Notes: a model not told the origin generated them from the sequence alone. A stretch of DNA of 64,000 nucleotides from JACVRW01 sp963739095 (GCA_963739095.1 CAVTZF010000018.1:124001-188000); one strand, 5' to 3'. Positions 30,312 to 39,838 are shown, counted from the stretch's first letter. Numbers and translations are program-made.

Positions 30312-30315
30312 CCAG

Positions 30316-31341
30316 TCAGACCTTCTCGAACGTCTTGCCCGCCAGCTCCGCCGCCGCCTCGAGCTTGCGCAGGTACGCATCGAACTCGTCCGCCATGAGC
30401 GCCTGCGGGCCGTCGCAGACGGCCTCCTCGGGACACGGATGGACCTCGACGATCACGCCGTCGGCGCCGGCCGCAGCCGCCGCCAGGGACAGCGGCTCGA
30501 CGAGCGAGCGCTTGCCGGCAGCGTGCGAGGGGTCGATCACGATCGGCAGATGCGTCAGCTCACGCAGCACGGGGACCGCCATCAGGTCGAGTGTGAAGCG
30601 GTAGCTCGGCTCGTAGGTGCGGATGCCGCGCTCGCACAGCAGGACGTCGTCGTTGCCCTCCTTGAGGACGTACTCCGCCGCCATCAGCAGCTCCTCGAGC
30701 GTCGCCGACAGGCCGCGCTTGAGCAGCACCGGCTTGCCCGACCTGCCGACCTCGGTCAGCAGCGTGTAGTTCTGCATGTTGCGCGCGCCGAGCTGGATCA
30801 CGTCGGCGACCTCCGCCACGGCCTCGAGGTCGCGCACGTCCATCAGCTCGGTGACGATCGGGAGGCCGGTCTCCTCCTTGGCCTCCGCAAGCAGCCGCAG
30901 CCCGGCCTCGCCGAGCCCCTGGAACGAGTACGGCGAGGTGCGCGGCTTGTAGGCGCCGCCGCGCAGCATCTGGGCGCCGGCCTCCTTGACGGTGTGGGCG
31001 GCGGTCAGCAGCACCTCGCGCGACTCGACGGTGCATGGACCCGCGATCGTCGCGAAGTGATCGCCGCCTATCTTCCTGCCGTCGATTTCGACGACGCTGC
31101 GTACTCCGCGCCGATACTCGAGCGATGCGAGCTTGTAGGGCTTGAGGATCGGCACCAGGTGGTCGACGCCCGGCGCCCCCTCGAGTCCGAGGTTCGCGAC
31201 GTGCTCGCGGTCGCCGATCGCGCCGATCACGGTCACGAGCTCGCCTTGCGAGATGTGGGCGTCGGCGCCTACCGATCTCACGCGTTTGACGACGGCGTCG
31301 ATCTCCGCCCGAGACGCCCCCTCTTTCATCACGATCATCAT
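30316..31341 (-). CDS. aroF: 3-deoxy-7-phosphoheptulonate (DAHP) synthase, type I-beta
   Basis: The 341-aa enzyme has an N-terminal ferredoxin-like regulatory domain (about 1-65, MMIVMKEGASRAEIDAVV) and a KDO8PS-like barrel with FATIAGPCTVESRE (about 98), QMLRGGAYKPRTSPYSFQG and VIDPSHAAGKRSLV. This is the type I-beta enzyme that opens the shikimate pathway; the N-terminal domain usually gives Tyr/Phe feedback. A ribosome-binding site (AGGGA) sits 4 nt before the ATG. It is the first gene of aroF-tyrA-aroA and is preceded by a structured leader with an aromatic leader peptide, described separately. Confidence 0.95.
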   Translation of the reverse strand: MMIVMKEGASRAEIDAVVKRVRSVGADAHISQGELVTVIGAIGDREHVANLGLEGAPGVDHLVPILKPYKLASLEYRRGVRSVVEIDGRKIGGDHFATIAGPCTVESREVLLTAAHTVKEAGAQMLRGGAYKPRTSPYSFQGLGEAGLRLLAEAKEETGLPIVTELMDVRDLEAVAEVADVIQLGARNMQNYTLLTEVGRSGKPVLLKRGLSATLEELLMAAEYVLKEGNDDVLLCERGIRTYEPSYRFTLDLMAVPVLRELTHLPIVIDPSHAAGKRSLVEPLSLAAAAAGADGVIVEVHPCPEEAVCDGPQALMADEFDAYLRKLEAAAELAGKTFEKV

Positions 31342-31359
31342 CTGTTCCCTAAGCCTCTC

Positions 31360-31486
31360 AAAAGTTCCTACGTTGCTGGTGGTGCGGCGGATGCAGAGCG
31401 GCGTCCGGCGGGGGCGACTGTGCGCGGTTGCGGCCTGTTCGGGGCCGCGGCCGGACGCCTAGCTAAATCGCCAATAGACGTAGGAA
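31360..31486 (-). promoter_or_regulatory. Candidate transcription attenuator in the aroF leader
   Basis: On the minus strand the leader RNA can fold with an outer 9-bp stem TTCCTACGT (31486-31478) / ACGTAGGAA (31373-31365), followed by UUUU (31363-31360); an inner 10-bp stem GGCGTCCGGC (31459-31450) / GCCGGACGCC (31409-31400); and an inner hairpin GCGGCC / GGCCGC (31448-31443 with 31435-31430). The 5' arm of the outer stem lies in the aromatic codons of the leader peptide, and the 5' arm of the inner stem starts in its stop codon. A ribosome stalled at the aromatic codons would block the outer stem and prevent termination. Base pairing is seen; regulation is inferred. Confidence 0.7.
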
Positions 31487-31596
31487 TGAGACGAACGCTG
31501 CGCACTCGGCCGAACCGAGTGCTTGCGCACGGCGCCACGCGCAGCTGCGCCGAGAGGCGCGGAGCTGTTGCGAGTCTGCGTGGCCAGATGCGACAT
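31459..31596 (-). CDS. Aromatic leader peptide of aroF (ends SYVYWRFS)
   Basis: An open frame of 45 codons from ATG 31596 (or 23 codons from GTG 31530) ends ...SHSYVYWRFS and TAG at 31461-31459. Tyr codons are at 31482-31480 and 31476-31474, Trp at 31473-31471, Phe at 31467-31465: four aromatic residues in the last seven, covering all three end products of the pathway. The remainder is Ser/Arg/Ala-rich with no sign of a folded protein. Its stop codon is 117 nt before aroF. It resembles the leader peptides that control trp and phe operons by attenuation. A promoter lies directly upstream, so the ATG form may be almost leaderless. Confidence 0.7.
   Translation of the reverse strand: MSHLATQTRNSSAPLGAAARGAVRKHSVRPSAQRSSHSYVYWRFS
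31502..31522 (+). repeat. Hairpin repeat, copy 1 (in the aroF leader)
   Basis: GCACTCGG and CCGAGTGC form an 8-bp stem with a 5-nt loop (CCGAA), followed by TTGCG. The same 26-27 nt sequence, with one base changed, lies on the minus strand at 51125-51145 in front of ftsZ. Here it is inside the leader peptide frame. Confidence 0.65.
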
Positions 31597-31606
31597 CGTT
31601 GATCAA

Positions 31607-31635
31607 TTTGTAGCAGTGGACGGTTGCATGATCAA
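31607..31635 (-). promoter_or_regulatory. Candidate promoter of the aroF leader
   Basis: On the minus strand TTGATC (31635-31630) and TACAAA (31612-31607) are 17 bp apart. Transcription would begin near 31600, a few bases before the ATG of the leader peptide. The -35 box overlaps the 3' end of the upstream membrane-protein gene. Confidence 0.5.
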
Positions 31636-32357
31636 GCACTCGCCTCGCGCTCGACGTGCAGCAGGCGCCAGGTGACCACGCAGACGGCCACCGCCCAGAC
31701 GGGCGTGATCAGCAGCTCGATCACGGTCGCGATCGCCCAGTCGGCGCCGAGCGACTCGCCGAGCGTCGATGCGCCGCCCTCGCCCAAGACCCCGGACAGC
31801 AGGTCCGTGGCGAGCCACAACCCTCCCAGCAGCAGGAGCAGAGCCAGCGCGTGCCCGCGCGCGAGCTCACGGCTGCGGCTGAACGCCCGGCGCACGCCGG
31901 CGTGCTCGAGCTCCAGCAGCGGTGCCGCGAGCACGTAGCGCGCAAAGAAGATGAGGCCCGGCACGAGCAGCAGCACCAGCCCGAACGCGAGCCCGAGCGA
32001 GAACAGCAGATCGACGACGATCAGGCCCCCGTAGGGAAGCGTTCGCAGAAGCTTGCGGACCGGTGGGCGCGCATGGCCCTCCATCGACTCGCTGACCGCG
32101 CTCATCACCACCCCCGCGTAGAACACCTCGCCAAGCGAGGACGTCGCGACCTGGACCACTGCCGCGACGAACAGGCCGGCGAGCTTCGCGGCGTCGAGGT
32201 CCTCGGCCTCGAGCTCGAAGGCGTGCTCACCCCACGCCTCGAGGAGGCCGAGCGGCACGAACAGGACGATCGCGACCGGCAGGATGAAGCGCGCCTGCTC
32301 GACGTAGACCTGGGCGATGCGGCGCAGGGTCCTCCCGGGTGCGAGGCCGCTGCGCAC
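31632..32357 (-). CDS. Integral membrane protein of unknown function
   Basis: The 241-aa protein has about five to six hydrophobic helices, for example FILPVAIVLFVPLGLLEAW, LLFSLGLAFGLVLLLVPGLI and ALALLLLLGGLWLATDLLSG. The motif LLLVPGLIFFARYVLAAPLLEL followed by AFSRSRELARGHALAL resembles the conserved core of DUF975/YciC-like membrane proteins. The start is a GTG at 32357. It sits 15 nt after hisC and before the aroF promoter. A link to aromatic metabolism is only by position. Confidence 0.75.
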   Translation of the reverse strand: MRSGLAPGRTLRRIAQVYVEQARFILPVAIVLFVPLGLLEAWGEHAFELEAEDLDAAKLAGLFVAAVVQVATSSLGEVFYAGVVMSAVSESMEGHARPPVRKLLRTLPYGGLIVVDLLFSLGLAFGLVLLLVPGLIFFARYVLAAPLLELEHAGVRRAFSRSRELARGHALALLLLLGGLWLATDLLSGVLGEGGASTLGESLGADWAIATVIELLITPVWAVAVCVVTWRLLHVEREASA

Positions 32358-32372
32358 CCTCGAGCTCAGCTC

Positions 32373-33452
32373 CTAGAGGACTTCGTCGAGGGCCGCGAGG
32401 AAGCGGTCGTTCTCGGCGCGCGTGCCGTAGGTGACCCTGAAGCGACCCTCCTCGCCGAGCGCCTTGCCGGCGCGGACGATCACGCCAAGCTGGGCGAGGC
32501 CGTTCACGAGCTCATCCTCGTCGCGCTCGCCGATGGACACCCACGAGAAGTTCGCCTGACTGTCCGTCGTCCCGAGCCCGCGCTCGGCGAGCTCCGACTC
32601 GAGGTGGACCCGCTCGATCACGGTCTGCTCGACCCGTCGCTCGATCTCGTCCACGTGGTTCAGCGCCTCGGTCGCCGCGAGCTGCGCGAGCGCGTTGACG
32701 GAGAACGGCTGGCGGACCTGGTCGACAGCGTTGCGGAAGCGCTCGTCACCGAGCGAGTAACCCACGCGCAGCCCGCAGAGCCCGTAGACCTTCGAGAAGG
32801 TCCGCAGGACGACGAGGTTGGGGTGACGCTCGAGCAGGTCGAGCGAGTCGTCCGGGTCCTGCAGCGCCGAGAACTCGACGTAGGCCTCGTCAAGGATCAC
32901 CGCCACGTGGCGCGGCAGCTCGGCCACGAAGGCGTCGATGGCGTCGAGCGGCAGCGCCGTCGCGGACGGGTTGTTCGGATTGCAGACGATCACGATCCGG
33001 GTGGCCATCGTGACCTCGCGCGCCATCGCCTCGAGATCGTGCTCGCCCGTCTCGGTCAGCGGAACCGTGACCTCGCGGGCACCCGACATTGCCGCCATGT
33101 GCGGGTAGATCGAGAACGACGGCCAGGCGTAGACGATCTCGGCGTCCGGCTCGAGCATCGCCTCGGCGGCGGCCAGCAGCAGCTCGCATGAGCCGTTGCC
33201 GATCGCAATCCGGCCCGCCGGCACCCCGGTCCGGTCGGACAGGCGCCGGCGCAGGGCGGACTTGGCCGGGTCGGGATAGCGGTTGAGGGTGCGCAGGCCG
33301 CCTTCGATGGCCTCGAGCACCTGCGGGTGGGGCGCGAACGGCGTCTCGTTCGAGGCGAGCTTGACCAGGTCGCCGTCGAACCTGTAGGTCGCGGCGGCCG
33401 GGTACACCGGGATTCCGGCGAGGCGTGCGTTGAACTCGATGCCGGGACTCAC
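32373..33452 (-). CDS. hisC: Histidinol-phosphate / aromatic aminotransferase (HisC-like)
   Basis: The 359-aa class I/II PLP enzyme shows LASNETPFAPHP near the start, VCNPNNPSATALP (substrate/PLP contacts), VILDEAYVEFS (PLP Asp/Tyr) and the PLP lysine in RTFSKVYGLCGLRVGY. HisC-type enzymes transaminate histidinol phosphate, and many also act on phenylpyruvate and 4-hydroxyphenylpyruvate. Position between aroH and the tyrA operon suggests the aromatic role here; no other his gene is near. GTG 33452 overlaps the aroH stop (GTGA). Confidence 0.88.
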   Translation of the reverse strand: MSPGIEFNARLAGIPVYPAAATYRFDGDLVKLASNETPFAPHPQVLEAIEGGLRTLNRYPDPAKSALRRRLSDRTGVPAGRIAIGNGSCELLLAAAEAMLEPDAEIVYAWPSFSIYPHMAAMSGAREVTVPLTETGEHDLEAMAREVTMATRIVIVCNPNNPSATALPLDAIDAFVAELPRHVAVILDEAYVEFSALQDPDDSLDLLERHPNLVVLRTFSKVYGLCGLRVGYSLGDERFRNAVDQVRQPFSVNALAQLAATEALNHVDEIERRVEQTVIERVHLESELAERGLGTTDSQANFSWVSIGERDEDELVNGLAQLGVIVRAGKALGEEGRFRVTYGTRAENDRFLAALDEVL

Positions 33453-33814
33453 TGCGCGTGCTCCAGGTCGCGTCGCAGGGACACCGCGTCGCGCAGATAC
33501 ACGTGGCGGGCCTCGGTGTCGGGGTCGGCATAGCAGTGGAGCAGGAGCCGGATCACCCGCGGCAGCGAGCCCGGCACTTCGAGCTCGCGCGCGCACAGGA
33601 GCGGCACCGAGCTGAGCCCGAGCCGGCGCGCCGCGACGGCCGGGAACTCCGCGTCGAGGTCGTCCGTGCAGGTGAAGATGCAGCTCACCATGTCCTCGAT
33701 CCGGAGCGCGTTTCGCTCCATCACCTCGCGCACCAGCTCCTCGGTGGCCCCGAGGATGGCTTCCGGGTCGTTCTCCGTGACCGTGATGGCCCCTCTCAGC
33801 GCTCTCAGCCTCAT
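33449..33814 (-). CDS. aroH: Chorismate mutase, AroH type
   Basis: The 121-aa protein matches the monofunctional trimeric AroH family: starts MRLRALRGAITVTENDPEAI, with MVSCIFTCTDDLDAEFPAVAAR in the middle and LPRVIRLLLHCYA near the end, which carries the active-site Arg. It turns chorismate into prephenate, the substrate of tyrA downstream. It heads the aroH-hisC-membrane protein group and is coupled to hisC by a 4-bp overlap. Confidence 0.93.
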   Translation of the reverse strand: MRLRALRGAITVTENDPEAILGATEELVREVMERNALRIEDMVSCIFTCTDDLDAEFPAVAARRLGLSSVPLLCARELEVPGSLPRVIRLLLHCYADPDTEARHVYLRDAVSLRRDLEHAQ

Positions 33815-33859
33815 GCGGCGCGGGATTCTCGCAGGCGGTACAGAGCGGACAGCCGCCGC

Positions 33860-34609
33860 CTAGCGCCCCCGCGCTCCCCGAGCGGCCCGCTCACCCGAAC
33901 GCCCCGCCCGCCTCGGCTCCGCCGCCCGTCGCAGTCGCTCCACCTCCGTCGCGCTGAGTCGCCGGCTGCGGCCCGGCTCGAGCCCGCGCAGCCCGAGCGG
34001 GCCGAAGGAGACGCGCTCGAGCTCGAGCACGCGGTGGCCGACCGCCTCGACCATGCGGCGCACCTGGCGCTTGCGCCCCTCGCGGATGCCGATCTCGAGC
34101 ACGCCGGGGCGCGGCTGGCGCACCCGTGCCGGCGCCGTCTTCCCGTCGTCGAGCTCGACCCCGCGCCGCAGCGCCTCGAGCGCGCGCGGCGACACGCGCG
34201 CCGGCTGCACGCGCGCCCGGTAGACCTTCTCCACGCCGTAGCGCGGGTGCGTGAGCCGCTCGGCGAGCGCGCCGTCGTTCGTCAGCAGGATCAGGCCGGT
34301 GCTGTCCGCGTCGAGCCGCCCGACCGGGTACAGGCGCCGCGGCGAGCGGACCAGCTCGACGACGGTCGGCCGGCCGTGCGTGTCACGCGCCGTCGAGACG
34401 ACCCCGGCGGGCTTGTTGAGCGCATGCACCTCGTGCGGCTCGGGACGCACGGGCGCGCCGTCGACCGCGACCCCGCTTCCCTCGTCGACGTCACGGGCCG
34501 GGTCGCGCACGACGTCGCCGGCGATGGTCACCCGCCCGGCCGCGATCAGGCCCTCGGCCGCGCGCCGCGAGGCGACCCCGGCGTGGGCCAGGTACTTGAC
34601 GAGTCGCAC
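33860..34609 (-). CDS. Pseudouridine synthase, RluB/RsuA family
   Basis: The 249-aa protein has an N-terminal S4 RNA-binding domain (KYLAHAGVASRRAAEGLIAAG, about 5-25) and the catalytic motif PVGRLDADSTGLILLTNDG (about 95-113, with the catalytic Asp in RLDADSTG). The motif GRKRQVRRMVEAVGHRVLEL is the RluB/RsuA C-terminal block. It modifies a uridine in rRNA; RluB (23S) is the likelier role given the usual scpA-scpB-rluB neighbourhood. The C-terminal ~25 residues are Arg-rich and disordered. Confidence 0.9.
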   Translation of the reverse strand: MRLVKYLAHAGVASRRAAEGLIAAGRVTIAGDVVRDPARDVDEGSGVAVDGAPVRPEPHEVHALNKPAGVVSTARDTHGRPTVVELVRSPRRLYPVGRLDADSTGLILLTNDGALAERLTHPRYGVEKVYRARVQPARVSPRALEALRRGVELDDGKTAPARVRQPRPGVLEIGIREGRKRQVRRMVEAVGHRVLELERVSFGPLGLRGLEPGRSRRLSATEVERLRRAAEPRRAGRSGERAARGARGR

Positions 34610-34615
34610 GCACAG

Positions 34616-34621
34616 AGCGTA
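34616..34621 (-). promoter_or_regulatory. Candidate -10 box of the pseudouridine synthase gene
   Basis: On the minus strand TACGCT ends 6 nt before GTG 34609. Confidence 0.4.
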
Positions 34622-34630
34622 CGACCTGGA

Positions 34631-35530
34631 TCAGGCCGCGCCGCTCGCCTCGGCCGAGCCCGACGCGAGGCCGTCGCCGCCGCGGACCTTCGAGCGGTAC
34701 ATGGCCGCATCGGCCACGCTGAGCGCCTCGTCGGCCGAGCGCAGCCCCGGGCGCAGCTCACCGACGCCGACGCTGATCGTGACCGGCCCCGCGGGCGTCC
34801 GCACGTCGCCGCGCACGCCCGCCGCAAGTGCCGCGCCCACGGTGGCGGCGTCGCTGCCGCTCGCGTACGGAAGCAGCACGGCGAACTCGTCCCCTCCAAA
34901 GCGGGCGACCACGTCGCTCTGGCGCAGCCGCTGGCGCAGCACCTCGGCGACGGCGATCAGCACGGCGTCGCCGGCACGGTGGCCGCCGCTGTCATTGATC
35001 GCCTTCAGGTCATCGACGTCCATCAGGAGGACGGAGCCCTCCATGCGGTAGCGGCGCGCGTGCGAGACATGCCGCTCGAGCTCCTCCTCGAAGCGGCGCC
35101 GGTTGAACAGCCCCGTGAGGGCGTCGTGATCGGCGAGATGACGCAGGCGCTGCTCCAGCAGCCTGCGCTCGGTCACGTCGGTCACCTGCCAGAGCAGGTA
35201 GTCAGGGCCTTCGCCCTCGTCGGCCACCGGCGATGCCTGCACCTCGACCCAGACGATCGAACCGTCCGGTCGCACCCAGCGCCGCTCCGCCTGGGCAGCC
35301 GTGTCGCCGCTGCGGATCCGGACGAGCACGCGCTCCTCGAGCGGACGATCGTCGGGGTGGGTGATCTCCGGGAGCGTTGTGGCGAGCAGCTCCTCCTCGC
35401 TGCGCGCCGCGATCCGGCAGAGCGCCTGATTCACGCGCAGGAAGCGGCCGTCGGGCGTGGCGAGCGCCATGCCCGAGGCCGCGGTCTCGAAGACCGCCCG
35501 GAAGATTTCTGGGTCGTCAAATCCACGCAC
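34631..35530 (-). CDS. PAS-GGDEF diguanylate cyclase
   Basis: About 299 aa from GTG 35530, chosen because AAGGGG lies at a good distance upstream; a TTG at 35560 is possible. Residues about 8-125 form a PAS/PAC sensor (MALATPDGRFLRVNQALCRI and WQVTDVTERRLLEQ). Residues about 135-290 are a GGDEF domain: LADHDALTGLFNRRRFEEEL, then RFGGDEFAVLL with an intact active site and the inhibitory site RQSD exactly five residues before GGDEF. So it should make c-di-GMP and be product-inhibited. No membrane segment, so a cytoplasmic signal is sensed. A near-perfect palindrome lies at the promoter. Confidence 0.9.
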   Translation of the reverse strand: MRGFDDPEIFRAVFETAASGMALATPDGRFLRVNQALCRIAARSEEELLATTLPEITHPDDRPLEERVLVRIRSGDTAAQAERRWVRPDGSIVWVEVQASPVADEGEGPDYLLWQVTDVTERRLLEQRLRHLADHDALTGLFNRRRFEEELERHVSHARRYRMEGSVLLMDVDDLKAINDSGGHRAGDAVLIAVAEVLRQRLRQSDVVARFGGDEFAVLLPYASGSDAATVGAALAAGVRGDVRTPAGPVTISVGVGELRPGLRSADEALSVADAAMYRSKVRGGDGLASGSAEASGAA

Positions 35531-35532
35531 GG

Positions 35533-35553
35533 CAGTACCCCTTAGGGGAACTG
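35533..35553. promoter_or_regulatory. 21-bp palindrome before the diguanylate cyclase
   Basis: Arms CAGTACCCCT and AGGGGAACTG surround a central T; nine of ten pairs match. It overlaps the ribosome-binding site of the GTG start at 35530. It may be an operator, or a hairpin hiding the ribosome-binding site in the mRNA. Confidence 0.5.
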
Positions 35554-35590
35554 TCGGCAACCGCGGGTGAACCTTTGAGGGTTGGGTTGT

Positions 35591-36346
35591 CTACGCGGGG
35601 CTGTCGGTGAGCACCAGCGCGCCGCCGCGACGCACCATCACGGTGTGCTCCTCGTGCGTCGAGCGCGCCCCGTCGAGCGAGCGGATCGTCCAGCCGTCGG
35701 CAGCGGCGGCGAACTGCGGCTCGCCGGCGGTGATCATCGGCTCGATCGTGAAAACGAGGCCCTCCGTGAGCTCCTGTGAGGCCTCCTCGAAGGGGGCCGG
35801 CCAGTTGAACACGGTCGGCGGCTCGTGCATCTTGCGCCCGATGCCGTGGCCGGTCAGCTCGCGCGCCACGTGGAAGCCGTCCCACTCGACGCTCGCCTCG
35901 ATCGCGGCGCCCACGTCGCGCAGCGTGGCGCCGGGACGTGCGGCCTCGATGCCGGCGGCGAGCGCCCTGCGCCCCGCCGAGAGCAGCCGGTCCGCCTCCG
36001 GCGACGGCTGGCCGATGGCGATCGTCGTCGCGGCGTCCGCGTGGAAGCCGTCCAGCTCGGCGGCGACGTCGATCGTGAGCAGCTGCCCCTCGCGCAGCAC
36101 GCGCGAGCCGGGGATGCCGTGCACGATCTCGTCGTCGATGCTCAGGCAGATCCAGCCGGGGTAGTCGTAGGTGAGGATCGGGCCCGAGCGCGCGCCGTGG
36201 CGCTCGAACACGGCCTGCGCGACGGCATCCAACTCGGCGGTGGTTACGCCCGGCACGGCGGCGTCCCGCACGGCCGCGATCGCCTCCGCCACGACCCGCC
36301 CGGCTCGCTCAAGACCCTCGAGCTCCTCTGGCGTGTCCACTGACAT
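35591..36346 (-). CDS. map: Methionine aminopeptidase, type I
   Basis: The 251-aa protein has the pita-bread fold signatures and all metal ligands: Asp in TIDVAAEL, Asp in GFHADAATT, His in TGHGIGRKMHEPP, Glu in FTIEPMITAG and Glu in THEEHTVMV. It removes the initiator methionine after deformylase has acted. It is transcribed divergently from rlmN across a 30-bp gap. Confidence 0.95.
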   Translation of the reverse strand: MSVDTPEELEGLERAGRVVAEAIAAVRDAAVPGVTTAELDAVAQAVFERHGARSGPILTYDYPGWICLSIDDEIVHGIPGSRVLREGQLLTIDVAAELDGFHADAATTIAIGQPSPEADRLLSAGRRALAAGIEAARPGATLRDVGAAIEASVEWDGFHVARELTGHGIGRKMHEPPTVFNWPAPFEEASQELTEGLVFTIEPMITAGEPQFAAAADGWTIRSLDGARSTHEEHTVMVRRGGALVLTDSPA

Positions 36347-36352
36347 GTCTCG

Positions 36353-36358
36353 AGGCTA
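36353..36358 (-). promoter_or_regulatory. Candidate -10 box of map
   Basis: On the minus strand TAGCCT ends 6 nt before ATG 36346. Confidence 0.4.
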
Positions 36359-36376
36359 CTCAGTCACACTCAGGGG

Positions 36377-37952
<1,576 letters not shown>

Positions 37953-37956
<4 letters not shown>

Positions 37957-38678
37957 GAGCTCGCCATCACGGTGATCGGGCCGAAGGGCACCTCCTGCTC
38001 CCAGCGCACCTCGCCGGCCTTGTAGAGCTCGAGCAGCGCGAACAGCGTGACCGCCTCGGTCAGCCGGTCGGCGCCCTCGACGGCCTCGTCGAAGGAGAAG
38101 CGCGCCCGCGCGGCCAGCAGGGTGCGCAGGTGCGCGAGCCGCTGGTCCACCGAGACCGCGGGCCGGCGCACGTGGCGCAGGTCGAGCGGCGGCGGCACGC
38201 GCAGCAGCTCGCCGATCGCCTCGGCGAGCAGGGTGGGGTCGTAGGCCGCCTCGGCGACCTCGATCGACACGCGCCGCAGCTGGGGCGGCAGCGGCGCCGC
38301 CCGGTAGCGGTAGCCGTGCTCGGCGGCGAGCCGCTCGCGGAGGTGCTCCGCGGCGCCCCGGTAGCGGTGGTACTCGAGCATCCGCGCGAGCAGCTCCTCG
38401 GCGGCCTCCTGCGGCTCGAGGTCGACGCCCTCGTCGTCCTCGCTCGGGAGCATCAGCCGCGACTTCAGCTCGAGCAGGGCCGCGATCAGCACGAGGAACT
38501 CGGTGGCGGCCTCCAGGTCGAGCTCACCGGAGCGCTCCAGGTGCTCGACGTAGGCGAGCACGACCTCGGCCAGATCGACCTCGAGCAGGTCGATCTCCTC
38601 CCTCAGGACCAGCGTCAGCAGCAGGTCGAAGGGACCGTGGAAGACCTCGAGGTCGAGGTCGAGCGCGGCGATTGGCAT
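37953..38678 (-). CDS. scpA: Segregation and condensation protein A (kleisin)
   Basis: The 241-aa kleisin begins with the family block FHGPFDLLLTLVLREEIDLLEVDLAE, continues with ATEFLVLIAALLELKSRLMLPSE and ends in a winged-helix (LFALLELYKAGEVRWEQE) that contacts the SMC head. It lies between the small membrane ORF at 38690 and scpB, in a trpS-scpA-scpB group. Confidence 0.93.
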
Positions 38679-38689
38679 CGCCGGGGAGA

Positions 38690-38791
38690 CTAGACCCGCA
38701 GCCCGACGTCAGCCGTGTAGAGCGTCCACAGGATGGCCACCAGCAGAAGCACGAGCAGCGGCCGGACCAGTGGGCGCTCGATGGCCTTCAT
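38690..38791 (-). CDS. Possible 33-residue single-pass membrane protein
   Basis: The small frame starts MKAIERPLVRPLLV and continues LLLVAILWTLYTADVGLRV; residues about 8-26 form one hydrophobic helix with a basic N-terminus, so it would sit N-in in the membrane. It fits exactly between trpS (33 nt upstream) and scpA (11 nt downstream) on the same strand. No clear ribosome-binding site. Real small genes of this kind exist, but conservation is needed to prove it. Confidence 0.4.
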   Translation of the reverse strand: MKAIERPLVRPLLVLLLVAILWTLYTADVGLRV

Positions 38792-38824
38792 GCGCTTTGT
38801 GATCGGCGCCACAAGCGCCCGGCT

Positions 38825-39814
38825 TTAACGCCTGGGGCCGATCCCCATCACGTCGCGTACCTCGGCCATCGTCCCGATGGCGATCTCACGGGCGCGCTGG
38901 GCCCCGCGCGCAAGCGTCGCCTCGAGCGCCGCCTCGTCCGGGCGCAGCTGCTGGTAGCGCTCGCGCGCCGGCGCCACGAGCTCCACGAGCGCCTCTCCTA
39001 CCGCCTGCTTGAAGGCTCCGTAGCCCTGGCCGTCGAACTCGCGCTCGATCTCCTCGGGGGTCACGTCGCGGGCCGCGGCGAGCATGTCGATCAGGTTCGT
39101 GATCCCGGGCTTGTCGGGCCCGCGCAGGACCTCGCTGCCCGAGTCGGTCTGGGCGCGCTTGACCTTGCGCATGATCGCGTCCGGCTCGTCGTCGATGTAG
39201 ATCAGGCCCGCCTCGGTACTGGAGCTCGTGGACATCTTCGTCTCCGGCTCCTGCAGGTCCATGATGCGCGCGCCGATGTCCGGGATCACGTGCTCGGGCT
39301 CGACGAACACCTCGCCATAGGTGGTGTTGAAGCGCCGGGCGATCTCACGGGCGAGCTCGACGTGCTGGCGCTGGTCGTCGCCCACCGGGACCTGGTCGGT
39401 CTTGTAGAGCAGGATGTCCGCCGCCTGCAGGAGCGGATACAGGAAGAGGCTCGCGCGCACGAGCTCCTGCTCGCGCGCCGACTTCTCCTTGAACTGATGC
39501 ATGCGCAGGAGGTCTCCGTAGGCGGTCGCGGAGGCGAGCAGCCAGCAGAGCTCGGTGTGCTCGCGAACGTCGGACTGACGGAACAGGATGCAGCGCTCGG
39601 GGTCGAGCCCCGAGGCGATCATCATCGCCGTGGTGTCGAGCACGTAGGCCGGCAGCTTCTGCGGGTCGTAGGTGATGCTCGTGGCGTGCAGGTCGACGAT
39701 GCAGTAGATCGCCGGGTCGCCGCGCTCCTGGCCCTCCAGGTAGCCGCGAATGGCCCCGATGTAGTTGCCGATGTGCTTGCGCCCGGTGGGCTGGATGCCG
39801 GAGAAAATGCGCAC
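38825..39814 (-). CDS. trpS: Tryptophan-tRNA ligase
   Basis: The 329-aa class Ic synthetase has the HIGH-equivalent in PTGRKHIGNYIGA (about 9-21), the GDDQ segment VPVGDDQRQHVELARE and the KMSKS-equivalent TKMSTSS (about 194). It charges tRNA-Trp. The start is GTG 39814. Two GC-rich tandem repeats lie just upstream. Confidence 0.95.
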   Translation of the reverse strand: MRIFSGIQPTGRKHIGNYIGAIRGYLEGQERGDPAIYCIVDLHATSITYDPQKLPAYVLDTTAMMIASGLDPERCILFRQSDVREHTELCWLLASATAYGDLLRMHQFKEKSAREQELVRASLFLYPLLQAADILLYKTDQVPVGDDQRQHVELAREIARRFNTTYGEVFVEPEHVIPDIGARIMDLQEPETKMSTSSSTEAGLIYIDDEPDAIMRKVKRAQTDSGSEVLRGPDKPGITNLIDMLAAARDVTPEEIEREFDGQGYGAFKQAVGEALVELVAPARERYQQLRPDEAALEATLARGAQRAREIAIGTMAEVRDVMGIGPRR

Positions 39815-39838
39815 GAGCGGCCCGCCAGTAAAGCAGCC

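Noticed and set aside
31360..31600. T-box or known amino-acid riboswitch before aroF
   Set aside because: No T-box sequence (AGGGUGGNACCGCG) is present; the aromatic codons inside the stem explain the layout better as a leader-peptide attenuator.
34631..35560. TTG 35560 as the diguanylate cyclase start
   Set aside because: GTG 35530 has a well-placed AAGGGG ribosome-binding site and the PAS domain begins just after it.
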